Virus record (IMG/VR): IMGVR_UViG_3300021416_000075
Location: 1-31,834 of that record
From: a virus
Length of the DNA stretch: 31,834 nt
Strand: one strand, 5' to 3'
The position numbers and the translations under genes are program-made. Positions 1 through 7,706 of this stretch are shown here, in pieces; the stretch's first letter is position 1, and each line of letters opens with the position of its first letter. A model generated the notes under the pieces. The model ran no database searches and had not been told where the DNA came from. It worked only from the letters and a program-made list of their open reading frames with translations.

Positions 1-1311
1 TCAGAGCTGTTTAGCGAACCGTTCCACCGCGCCCACGACTTCGCGTGCCCCTGCCTGGATCTCCAAAATCACACTCCCGGCTTGCTGAGCGAGATTCAAC
101 CCTTGCTCTGCCTGAGAGCGACTGCTGCCCATGCCTGAGACGGCCTGGTTGACCAACAGTTGGTTGTCCTGGACTACCGTCACGATTTCATCAGTGGCTG
201 CGCTGGTGCGTGCGGCGAGCTGCCTGACCTCATCCGCCACTACAGCAAAACCTCGACCTTGCTCACCTGCGCGCGCCGCCTCGATAGCAGCATTGAGCGC
301 CAACAGGTTCGTCTGCTGGGCGATGCCCCCAATCGTTTGCACAATCGAACTGATCAGCAGCGACTGTTTACCCAGCGCTTCAATGCTGGTCGACGCCGCG
401 GTTACCTGGTCAACGATCAGATTCATCGTTGCAACGGTTTCTTTAACCACATCAGCGCCTCGATTGGCGGTGTTGTCTGTGCTCTGAGAAATTTCATACG
501 CCGTGCTCGCGCCGTTCCTGACCTCCTGCTCGCGCTTTACCTGATCGGTAATCGGTGTGGCGAACTTGGCGATCTTGTAGAGATTTCCCTCGTTGTCGAG
601 AACCGGGTTATAGGTCGCTTCGAGCCAGATATCGTTGCCATGACTGTCGATCCGCTTGAACCGATCGGCCACGAATTTCCCCGTACGCAGAGTGCTCCAG
701 AATTTTTCATACTCTGGCGAGCTGACGTAGGACGGTTCACAGAACATGCTGTGGTGACGTCCTACAATCTGACTTAGCGAATAGCCCATAGCTCTCAAGA
801 AATGGTCGTTGGCTTTGACCACCTTGCCTGAGAGATCAAACTCAATGACGGCGGTTGACCTGTGAAGCGCCTGGATAAGCGCATCGTTCTCTCTCGATTT
901 ATCGACAGCCTCCGTAACGTCAAAGCCGTAACAGGTCATGTGGGTCACTTGGCCTGAAGCGTCCTTGACAGGAGCCCATACGGCCCGTGCCCAGACCATG
1001 CTGCCGTCAACCCTCACAAACCGGTAGTCATCAGAGGTCGTGGTGCCCCTGTTCATTGCGGTGACGAAGTTTTTATAGCAAGGCAGATCCCGGACGTAAG
1101 ACGGCGTGTAGCGGCCCAGGGATTGGCCAAGGATCGAGGATGGAGGATTGCCCAGGAACTCCAAAAACTTCGGCCCCGCCGAAGTGATATTCATGTCCCT
1201 GTCCACCGTCAGCGAGATGGTCTCCTCAGCCAGTATTTCCTGAGCTTGCTGGAGGGATTTCAGTTCCTCTTGGAGCACAGCGATGTCGCGTTTAAGCCTT
1301 TTGTTGAACAT
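1..1311 (-). CDS. Soluble two-PAS methyl-accepting chemotaxis transducer, BdlA-like
   Basis: A 436-aa cytoplasmic sensor. A short N-terminal coiled coil (residues 5-30) is followed by two PAS domains (about 30-135 and 150-260) and a short methyl-accepting signalling domain (about 265-430) with the conserved hairpin tip containing [18 protein letters not shown]. There is no transmembrane segment, so it should sense an intracellular ligand or redox state and signal to CheA/CheW-type partners. The PAS-PAS-MCP architecture and length resemble Pseudomonas BdlA, a biofilm-dispersal regulator; the orthology is inferred, not shown. The stop codon lies at bases 1-3, so the gene is complete. It is probably chromosomal flank rather than phage cargo, because it is ordinary high-GC Pseudomonas coding sequence next to decayed mobile DNA. 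Confidence 0.9.
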   Translation of the reverse strand: MFNKRLKRDIAVLQEELKSLQQAQEILAEETISLTVDRDMNITSAGPKFLEFLGNPPSSILGQSLGRYTPSYVRDLPCYKNFVTAMNRGTTTSDDYRFVRVDGSMVWARAVWAPVKDASGQVTHMTCYGFDVTEAVDKSRENDALIQALHRSTAVIEFDLSGKVVKANDHFLRAMGYSLSQIVGRHHSMFCEPSYVSSPEYEKFWSTLRTGKFVADRFKRIDSHGNDIWLEATYNPVLDNEGNLYKIAKFATPITDQVKREQEVRNGASTAYEISQSTDNTANRGADVVKETVATMNLIVDQVTAASTSIEALGKQSLLISSIVQTIGGIAQQTNLLALNAAIEAARAGEQGRGFAVVADEVRQLAARTSAATDEIVTVVQDNQLLVNQAVSGMGSSRSQAEQGLNLAQQAGSVILEIQAGAREVVGAVERFAKQL

Positions 1312-1415
1312 GTGCTCACCGTTGAGAAATTGAGAACTATCAAAAGTATCGGCTGCGGCGACCTAAAGCTTAAACCTGACTGAGAGAATATTTAGTTGTA
1401 TGGCTTGCTATCTAT

Positions 1416-1604
1416 TTACGAGGTCTTAGCAACTTTTTTATCCCACATAGCCTCGGCCTTTGACTCAGCATTCGCGCCGGCCCACGGCACCCACCGGTCA
1501 GGCGCCCGTGCGATCATCGTCCCGTCGCCGTGCCCCATCTGCTGCGCGACGCTACCGAACCATTCAATGACCCTCAAACGCCAAACCGGTCGTTTTATGA
1601 TGCC
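1416..1604 (-). pseudogene. C-terminal remnant of a phage tyrosine integrase
   Basis: An open reading stretch of 62 codons with no plausible start, ending in TAA. Its translation contains VAQQMGHGDGTMIARAPDRW, which lines up with VAQQMGHTDWTMIARVYGRW of the intact integrase at 7707-8894. The box with the conserved GH is kept, but the catalytic tyrosine (Y360 in the intact protein) is a proline, so this piece could not recombine DNA. The N-terminal and central catalytic regions are absent. It marks a former integration event. The rest of the 1312-1680 gap shows nothing else recognisable. Confidence 0.8.
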
Positions 1605-1680
1605 TCACGATTCGGGCCACTAGCCAGCTACAAGCTATTTCTGATAGCTATTCTGATAAACAGACTGGGGGTATTTCATA

Positions 1681-2478
1681 GTGGTCGAAGGAACGGGTGA
1701 TGTGGAAACGCTCTATAGGTATAAGTATTTGCCGTTCAATGAGGGCAGCTTGAAAATGGTGACTGAGGGAACGCTAAAATTCACCTGCCCTCTGGAATTT
1801 AATGACCCGTTTGACTGCATGCCGGCCTATGATTTGGACAGCATCGACAACCTGCACCTGAGCAGACCTGACCTGATTCAGAGGGTTGCCGATTATCATG
1901 GTGTCTCAATTGAGGAGGCTCGTTCAATCGGTGTAACGAACGCCCGAAAAGGCGTTGTGTCAGGAGATTTCGCAAAAGGTCTAGTCTCAACGTTAGGGGT
2001 GTTTTCACTCAGTCGAGATCCAACCAATATCCTCATGTGGTCGCATTACGCTGATCACCACAAAGGGTTTGTGGTTGAGATGCGGATCGCGATGGATGCT
2101 CCAATGCACCTACTGGAGCGATTCATGCCGTTCCCCGTCGAGTATCGAGTGGAGAGGCCCGTAGTCGACTGGGCTTCGGGTTGTGACATCACACAGTACT
2201 TTTTGACTAAGAGCCCTGATTGGAGATATGAACAGGAAGAGCGCATGTTGACCACTTGGGAGGGGCCTGGAATACACGCTTACCCACGGGTACATTTTTT
2301 GTGGGCAGTAATCGCAGGGGGGAGAATGAGTGCCGAGAGCTATCACTCGCTCAAAGAAGCTGTTGATCAAGCGGGTCGTGAGATCGGTCGTCAAATTCCG
2401 CTGTATAGGGCGGAGTTGGCCAAAACGAAGTACCAGGTGCATGTCCCCGGCCACCGTTTCGTCGGAAGTCAGTCCTAG
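1681..2478 (+). CDS. DUF2971 domain protein
   Basis: A 265-aa soluble protein with the hallmarks of DUF2971: an N-terminal LYRYKYL stretch, the NDPFDC motif near residue 41, and the FSLSRDPTNILMWSHYADHH block followed by KGFVVEM. The biochemical function of the family is not established; members are often found in mobile and defence-rich regions. The start is GTG at 1681; a second GTG at 1702 is also possible, with AAGGA upstream of it. The gene lies 9 bp before the DUF6338-like membrane gene and shares a terminator with it and a micro-ORF, so the three probably form one operon. GC is visibly lower than in the flanking prophage. It is on the strand opposite to the integrase remnants on both sides. 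Confidence 0.8.
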   Translation: MVEGTGDVETLYRYKYLPFNEGSLKMVTEGTLKFTCPLEFNDPFDCMPAYDLDSIDNLHLSRPDLIQRVADYHGVSIEEARSIGVTNARKGVVSGDFAKGLVSTLGVFSLSRDPTNILMWSHYADHHKGFVVEMRIAMDAPMHLLERFMPFPVEYRVERPVVDWASGCDITQYFLTKSPDWRYEQEERMLTTWEGPGIHAYPRVHFLWAVIAGGRMSAESYHSLKEAVDQAGREIGRQIPLYRAELAKTKYQVHVPGHRFVGSQS

Positions 2479-2487
2479 GGGGAACAA

Positions 2488-3120
2488 GTGGAAAATCTAG
2501 CGAAACCTGAAAATTTTCTTTTTTTTATGGCATTCGTGGTACCTGGATTCGTGGCTATGAAGTCCTACTCGATGGTCATAGAGGCGAGTTTGGAGAAAAG
2601 CGCAGCTACGCTGTTGATTGAGTCAATCATCTATAGCGTGATGCTTTTCGTGCCCTTGAGTGCCGGCTATTCTTGGGCTGAAGGAACAATGAAAAGCGGA
2701 GAGCTGGTTGAAGGGGTGATGGCTTGGATGGCTTTAACGTTTCTCGTTCCCGCCGTCCTTGGTTATGGGCTTGTCCAGGCAAGGCTGCGGATGGCCGGTA
2801 AGGGCTGGGGAAGGCATCCAATCTCCAACGCTTGGGACTATATATTCTCGGAGAAGTCGCAAAGCAAAGACGGCGTGTTCTTGAGGGTTCGAACAGTGGA
2901 CGGGCGATGGTTGGGAGGTGCTTATATGGCTGGAAGCTTAGCTTCGGCGCAACGTTCTGAAAAGTCATTGTGTATCGCCAGAGCTTACGACTTTGACGAG
3001 AGTGGCCTTGTGAGGCGGGAGGTTCCCGTGAGTCGATCTGTGCTAGTCGAATCCAGCGCTATCAGCTCTATCGAGTTTTTTTCATACAATGACATTCCCT
3101 ACAGGAGAGCGGATGCATGA
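2488..3120 (+). CDS. DUF6338-like membrane protein
   Basis: A 210-aa protein with three predicted transmembrane segments in its first half (about residues 9-27, 42-62 and 76-98) and a soluble C-terminal domain (about 115-205) rich in short beta-strand-like stretches. This layout and the RHPISNAWDYIF segment fit the DUF6338 family, whose function is unknown. The start is GTG at 2488, preceded by a strong AGGGGGA ribosome site. Its stop overlaps the ATG of the next micro-ORF (ATGA), indicating translational coupling. Pairing a soluble DUF2971 protein with a membrane partner suggests a two-component cargo system, possibly defence; that role is inference. Confidence 0.7.
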   Translation: MENLAKPENFLFFMAFVVPGFVAMKSYSMVIEASLEKSAATLLIESIIYSVMLFVPLSAGYSWAEGTMKSGELVEGVMAWMALTFLVPAVLGYGLVQARLRMAGKGWGRHPISNAWDYIFSEKSQSKDGVFLRVRTVDGRWLGGAYMAGSLASAQRSEKSLCIARAYDFDESGLVRREVPVSRSVLVESSAISSIEFFSYNDIPYRRADA

Positions 3121-3248
3121 GTAGCGATGACAAGAAAAGACCACCACCAGCCCCAGCGCCGAGCCGACCAAATGACGACGTAGAGCGCAGGAGCTGGAAT
3201 CCGATTTACCGGGAACCGCCACCACCGCCCCCTACAGACCCTTCATAG
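3117..3248 (+). CDS. 43-aa proline-rich, charged peptide
   Basis: A micro-ORF that starts at ATG 3117, overlapping the stop of the membrane-protein gene by ATGA, and ends at TAG 3246-3248. It encodes 43 residues: a charged start (MSSDDKKR), a PPPAPAP run, an acidic/basic middle (NDDVERR), a SWNPIYREP segment and a second proline run (PPPPPP) near the end. No known domain is recognised. The ATGA coupling, the in-frame hydrophilic composition and the terminator seven bases downstream support its being translated as the third gene of the cassette. Proline runs of this kind can bind partner proteins, but no function is assigned. Confidence 0.55.
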   Translation: MSSDDKKRPPPAPAPSRPNDDVERRSWNPIYREPPPPPPTDPS

Positions 3249-3254
3249 TAAGAA

Positions 3255-3280
3255 GCCCGGCCCAGTGCCGGGCATTTTGT
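3255..3280 (+). terminator. Rho-independent terminator of the DUF2971 cassette
   Basis: Perfect 7-bp stem GCCCGGC/GCCGGGC (3255-3261 and 3267-3273) with a 5-nt loop, followed by ATTTTGT. It lies just after the micro-ORF stop and before the 3' end of the opposing integrase pseudogene. Confidence 0.75.
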
Positions 3281-3294
3281 AAATGCATCTGAGG

Positions 3295-5098
3295 CTAAGC
3301 CAATCTAGGGTGCTTCCGTCGATGGCCTTGTACGCTCTCTATCAAAATATTGCCGAAACGGTCCGCAAAATCTACTTGATAGCTTGTGAGGGATTGGAGG
3401 GCTTTAGGCATCGGCAGAAGCAGTAAAGCGTTTAGTTTTTGCTGGATCGTAGCCCCTTCATCGTAGTGCTTGCCGGCGATTGTCTGGGGCAGATGGCCAG
3501 TGATTGCATCGATGATAGAGCGATCTAACGGTTCGCCATTGCGCCTCGCATTACTCAGATTTGTCTCTAGGGTGTGCCGGAATGAGTAGAGACTTTTGCC
3601 ATCGTTTGGTTCATGAACTCCGATTCGCACCAAGTAGCCTCTAGGTGCTTCGTTGAAAAATTTGCTGGCGCTTTTTGCCCAACCCTCTTTGTTGTGATCG
3701 GTTTTTCCTTCTCGTGGTGGAAGGTACGTTAGGCCATCACCAAAAGCTTTTTCTGTTTCGACTCCCGCTGACTCTCGACGGATTCCAGAAATCCAAGCTG
3801 AATCAGGCGCGGATGGATTGGAACTAATCGTGCCTCTCCAGTCTTCATTCTCTTAGCCTCGAACGTATTGGGTGGGTCTGGACAAAATTCAAAGCATGGA
3901 CAATTTTCAATCATCCGGGTATCAGCTGTATCGAGTTGAGCGATTTCCTTGTCCTCGCGCCAGTGAAGTAGCCGACCAGCGGCAGCCAGAGCCAAATTGG
4001 ATAGGCTTTAGTTTTGTCTTCTGGTAGTGCGCCAAGGTAAATGAAGCCGTCGAATATCGCATCTACATCATCAGCAGTGAATGCTCGGCCACCCCGTGTA
4101 CGGCGTGTGCTTCTCTTTTCCACCGGTTTGATCTTGAGGTCGGCCGTGCGGAGGGTAGTTAAGTCAAAAAAGCGAGCATGGGCTTGGATTTGCTTCATAG
4201 AGTTAATGAGGGAGCTCACACGTTCGTGGCCGGCCATCTCCTCGCGGTCCTCCGTTAGAATTTCGCTTAGAGGGGTAGGCGGGCTTATAGAGGCCATCGC
4301 CCCTGCTTTCATTACTCGGGCGGCATTGTAAGCAGCTTGCCAGTCATTTTTTGTTAATAACCGCACTGGTTTGTGCTGAGTGAGTACGGTCATCACTCGC
4401 GCCCTGCGTTCTCTTTCTTCCAGAGTACTCCCGTGGTTTGCTTGTCCGCCTTCCGATGAAAGATCGGCTCTGTCGCAATCCAACTGATGCTGCCAAACCT
4501 GGTATAGGGTCCAATCAGACATCAATGGGTCGTGCCTAGAGGCGCTATGAATATCGCGTTGCCCTCCTGCTCCCCGCGTTAATGCTAAATTTTTTAGGAC
4601 CAACTCATCTCCCAGTGTTGGCAAAACCATCCGCAGCTGGGTGGCTAGATACGGTTGGGAAAGCTCCAGCAATTGCTCAGCTAAAGGCTCCAGTTTCTCC
4701 GGAATACGACGCCCGTAGGCCCCCTGTTAGAAGACGTTCAACCTCCCTGCGACGCAGGCGTGCCTCAATTTCATCATTTGAGAGGATTGGCTCAGCAGAC
4801 TAATCCGGATCTTCGGGATCTGAGAAATCCGGAAACAATTCCATGAGTTCTTGCTAGTCCTGCTCAGAGATACCCAGGTCGTCACGCTCTACCACGCTCA
4901 TCACCCTATCAAAGGCTGCTCATACCGGGCAGCATACTGACGAGCGCGTTTTTGGGCCAAGCGGTAGCTATCAGTTTTCAACGTACGCCGCACCTCACGC
5001 TGCCTCTTGAGCAAAGCTCGAAGCGGGTGGGGGATAACCATGCGGAAATAGTATGTGCCGTGTCGGTTAAGCGTCAGATAGGAAGGGGCTGGTTTCAT
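3295..5098 (-). pseudogene. Degenerate large phage/island integrase (DUF6538-type N-terminus)
   Basis: Pieces of one tyrosine recombinase of about 590 residues can be followed on the minus strand. The N-terminus starts at ATG 5096-5098 (MKPAPSYLTLNRHGTYYFR, the DUF6538-like arm). It reads to a TGA at 4901-4903, and the 4673-4900 stretch has further in-frame TAGs (4854-4856 and 4800-4802). The middle resumes to 3911, holding the box I arginine in YFTGAR. A one-base frame change near 3947-3955 leads into the EIAQLDTADTRMIENC segment. A second, at a short T run at 3742-3745, leads to the C-terminus with SFRHT, ITGH and the catalytic tyrosine in GKHYDEG. The catalytic residues survive, but the frame is destroyed. 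It is the decayed integrase of an older element next to the tmRNA-type att site at 5211-5242. Confidence 0.85.
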
Positions 5099-5177
5099 GC
5101 TAGGCACCGAGTGATGCACCACAGGAATGTGACACGTCAGTGGCACACCGGCAAAAATGCAAGGTCCAGATAGCACA

Positions 5178-5198
5178 AAGCCCCATAAAATGGGGCTT
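5178..5198 (-). terminator. Hairpin terminator downstream of tmRNA 3'-end fragment
   Basis: Inverted repeat AAGCCCCA/TGGGGCTT (5178-5185 and 5191-5198) with a 5-nt loop. On the minus strand it begins 12 bases after the CCA end of the tmRNA-like fragment and is followed by TTGTG, as expected of the old ssrA terminator left in place. Confidence 0.6.
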
Positions 5199-5210
5199 GT
5201 GTTAGGAAGG

Positions 5211-5242
5211 TGGTGGAGCCGGGGGGATTTGAACCCGCGTCC
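5211..5242 (-). other. tmRNA (ssrA) 3'-end fragment, prophage attachment site
   Basis: Read on the minus strand, these 32 bases give the T-arm and acceptor end of tmRNA: GGACGCGGGTTCAAATCC, then the CCCCCGGCTCCACCA tail. The base sequence upstream on that strand does not continue into the tmRNA body, so it is a 3' fragment and not the gene. Integrases of many islands and prophages use the 3' end of ssrA and leave such a duplicate at the distal boundary. The fragment separates the prophage (higher coordinates) from the older integrase pseudogene (lower coordinates). The intact ssrA and second att copy should lie beyond the right edge. The identity as tmRNA is from memory of Pseudomonas ssrA. 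Confidence 0.8.
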
Positions 5243-5289
5243 AATCCCCGGATTTCGGGGCTAGGAGCTTTAAGGCTGTCATAACGCTG

Positions 5290-7608
5290 TCATTTCGACG
5301 AACTCAATGCCGCGGCCGGAGCATACGTCTGCTTGTCACTAGCTGATTTAGTCTTCAATTGCTCCGTGATCGGTACATAATAGAGCTTATTGATTATCTC
5401 GCGAGCACTTCCCGATGACCTAATCTGCTTAGCTAGTCGTTTGTTGAACTTTGACAAGACTAGTGATTCTGTGCCTTCTTGGGACTCATGTCTGATTGCA
5501 AACTTAATGTACATAGGAATCGAGTCTTCGTACTGCTCAAGCATGCCGTCGAAAGCAGTCTCTTCTCCTAGCTCCAAGCAGGTATTCCTCAAAAGAAAGA
5601 GTTGAAGAAAGTCCTCTTCGCTCGGGTTGGTCGTATATGTTATCTGTAGAGCTGCATCACTCAAAGCCTCTTTAAAGTAGTCATACCTGAAACTGTCATT
5701 CAAGCATTTCGTTATCAAGTATAGAGTATGCATCTTGGTAAGTTTTGACAGAGTGCTCGTGATCTTTCCGCTAAATATTTCGCTCAAATATCTTGCGGCA
5801 TCTGCATAGGACTTAGCAACGCCTTGTTGAATGAAGTTGTATGGAGTTAAATACGCAGCTAGAAGATAGTTACCATTATTGACAATTCTCATCAGTCTAG
5901 GCAGTTCATTTACGATGTCAATTTTATTTATGGCGTCTACCAGCTCAGGACAATCTCTCTTTAGGCCCACGAAGAAGAAATAAGGTGTGCTCCAGTACGC
6001 ATGGTAGATTTTCTCATCAATGACCGCAGTGTTGTACTTCGCCATGCTCTTTGCGTAGAAAAATTCGGCAAACGTGCGGTGCTTAAACTGGAAACAGTTT
6101 GTTCGCTCGTTGATGATTGCTATTTCTTTTTTTGAAACGAATTTTTCGAACAAGTCACTTGCGTTCAACTTGAGGTTTCGAGTACGAATATAATCTTGAA
6201 AAAAACCTTTTGCTTCGTCTAGTGATATTTGTTGCAAATTATGATCAATGACATATCTTGCGATTTCAATAGCCGAGTTTTCAATAACTTCGTATTCTTT
6301 TTGAGATTGTAATCCCTTACTGATATCCCATCTGCCGAGTACTAGCTCCATATATTTCGCGTACAGCTCGGTCATCGTCGATGGTATTTCCTTAGCATCC
6401 TCATTTAGGAGTTTGGCTAGAAGGATAGCCGCAATGGGGGTTCTAGGGAGAACCTTGAACAGGCTGGAGTTTCGTAGGTCATTCTGGATACGAGTTTTTA
6501 ATGATGCACCTTGACAGACCTTTTCAATCAGCGTGATAACTTGCCCAAGGGTAAATGGTAAAATACGATAGCGTGAGAACTGTTTCGAAAGTGCTGACGA
6601 TTCTTCAGGATCGTCAATACCGCGGCTAACGCAGACAAGCTTTACACCGAGCTCACGCGCTTTCTGCGCTGCAGATGTCAAATAATCAATACGGTCTTTA
6701 CTTTCCAAATCAATTTCGTCGATGGCATCGATGGCAACGATGAAGTCATGTTCTTCGCTGGTTACCTTTGCTTGGTCGCAAACCTCTGCAATTACCCGCT
6801 CTATCGACCGGCCATATACATTGATAAACTCGTTAAATGTGATAAGCACGGGTATGCAGTTATCTATTCGGATAGCGTCTTCAGACGCCATGTCTTCCAT
6901 TACCTTATTTATCAGGCTGGACTTTCCTGTACCCATTGATCCTTCAATCAGCAGGCAGGACTCTGAATCCATAACTGCGCTGATTGTAAAGGTTTCTTGC
7001 TTGGAATTGTGTTTCTTGGAGTATTTGTTAGATATTTTTCCTAGACGCTGCTCAATGTAGTACTTGGTTCCATCGATGAGTGAGGAATTTTTTATTGAGG
7101 TAGCTATCTGCGTATGTATCGAGTTAACGTAATCGGCAAGATGTTTGTTCGTGTTTGCCCAATAATCAGGATAATATTTGTCGATTAATTTTACTACCTT
7201 ATCCTGATCGATAAACTTAATGTTCTGAGTTTTGTAGTTGTTGTTTATTTTTATTTGGGCGTTGTTTGTTATGTTTTCGTTGGTTATGATCCAGATCTCA
7301 TTAATATTGATCGTGCTCTTGCCGCCGTGAAAGTGCCTTGGAATAGAGCATTCGTCTATCTGTCTTTCAATTTCACTATGGTTTTGAAGGATTTTTCCAA
7401 CCTTAACGATTACACCGATATAGGTTTTTTCATCTAGTATCGTATCGTTTTTTTCCAAAACGAAGTCTGCGCCCATTTCGTGCGGACCTTGCTTGTACTC
7501 AAGGTTTGAGATGTCAGGCAAGTTGGTGAACAAAGTCCTCAAAACGGGATGAAAATCGTTGACCTCATGCTTTAGTGCACGGATTTTGTCTAGTTTGAAC
7601 TGCTCCAT
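5290..7608 (-). CDS. Nuclease-like / NACHT-type STAND NTPase (putative antiphage protein)
   Basis: A protein of 772 aa from ATG 7606-7608, which has AGGGAT upstream. An earlier ATG at 7710 overlaps the integrase stop as ATGA and would add 34 unlikely-looking residues. The N-terminus (about 1-150) resembles a restriction-endonuclease fold, with GAD around Asp48 and GVIVK ending at Lys69, though the usual Glu/Gln two residues before the Lys is replaced. A P-loop NTPase follows: Walker A GSMGTGKSS (about 223-231), Walker B IVAIDAIDEID (about 290-300), and a VSRG sensor near 327-330, as in NACHT/STAND proteins. The C-terminal 400 residues are helical with no recognised repeats and could be the sensor. 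It lies between the phage integrase and att, and is much richer in A+T than the phage, so it looks like recently acquired cargo. An antiphage role is inferred from similarity to Avs/bNACHT architectures. Confidence 0.75.
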   Translation of the reverse strand: MEQFKLDKIRALKHEVNDFHPVLRTLFTNLPDISNLEYKQGPHEMGADFVLEKNDTILDEKTYIGVIVKVGKILQNHSEIERQIDECSIPRHFHGGKSTININEIWIITNENITNNAQIKINNNYKTQNIKFIDQDKVVKLIDKYYPDYWANTNKHLADYVNSIHTQIATSIKNSSLIDGTKYYIEQRLGKISNKYSKKHNSKQETFTISAVMDSESCLLIEGSMGTGKSSLINKVMEDMASEDAIRIDNCIPVLITFNEFINVYGRSIERVIAEVCDQAKVTSEEHDFIVAIDAIDEIDLESKDRIDYLTSAAQKARELGVKLVCVSRGIDDPEESSALSKQFSRYRILPFTLGQVITLIEKVCQGASLKTRIQNDLRNSSLFKVLPRTPIAAILLAKLLNEDAKEIPSTMTELYAKYMELVLGRWDISKGLQSQKEYEVIENSAIEIARYVIDHNLQQISLDEAKGFFQDYIRTRNLKLNASDLFEKFVSKKEIAIINERTNCFQFKHRTFAEFFYAKSMAKYNTAVIDEKIYHAYWSTPYFFFVGLKRDCPELVDAINKIDIVNELPRLMRIVNNGNYLLAAYLTPYNFIQQGVAKSYADAARYLSEIFSGKITSTLSKLTKMHTLYLITKCLNDSFRYDYFKEALSDAALQITYTTNPSEEDFLQLFLLRNTCLELGEETAFDGMLEQYEDSIPMYIKFAIRHESQEGTESLVLSKFNKRLAKQIRSSGSAREIINKLYYVPITEQLKTKSASDKQTYAPAAALSSSK

Positions 7609-7706
7609 ACGAGATCCCTTCGTTGACTGCTGGCATACGGCGCGAGAAGGCGCGTGTGATCTCCGCATCATCATGAATCGCAGTCTCCATGGCAAGAGTG
7701 ATGATG

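Noticed and set aside
160-777. Plus-strand frame opposite the chemotaxis transducer
   Set aside because: Antisense of conserved MCP/PAS sequence, no recognisable product.
1396-1623. Plus-strand 75-codon frame downstream of the MCP gene
   Set aside because: The same bases encode a recognisable integrase remnant on the minus strand; the plus-strand product resembles nothing.
5246-5260. Terminator of the NACHT gene (CCCCG/CGGGG stem)
   Set aside because: Only a 5-bp stem with no T run on the minus strand; too weak to call.
5243-5289. tRNA or complete tmRNA next to the att fragment
   Set aside because: Only the last 32 bases of tmRNA are present; the preceding sequence has no anticodon arm, tag-coding region or 5' acceptor strand. 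No tRNA gene was recognised elsewhere.
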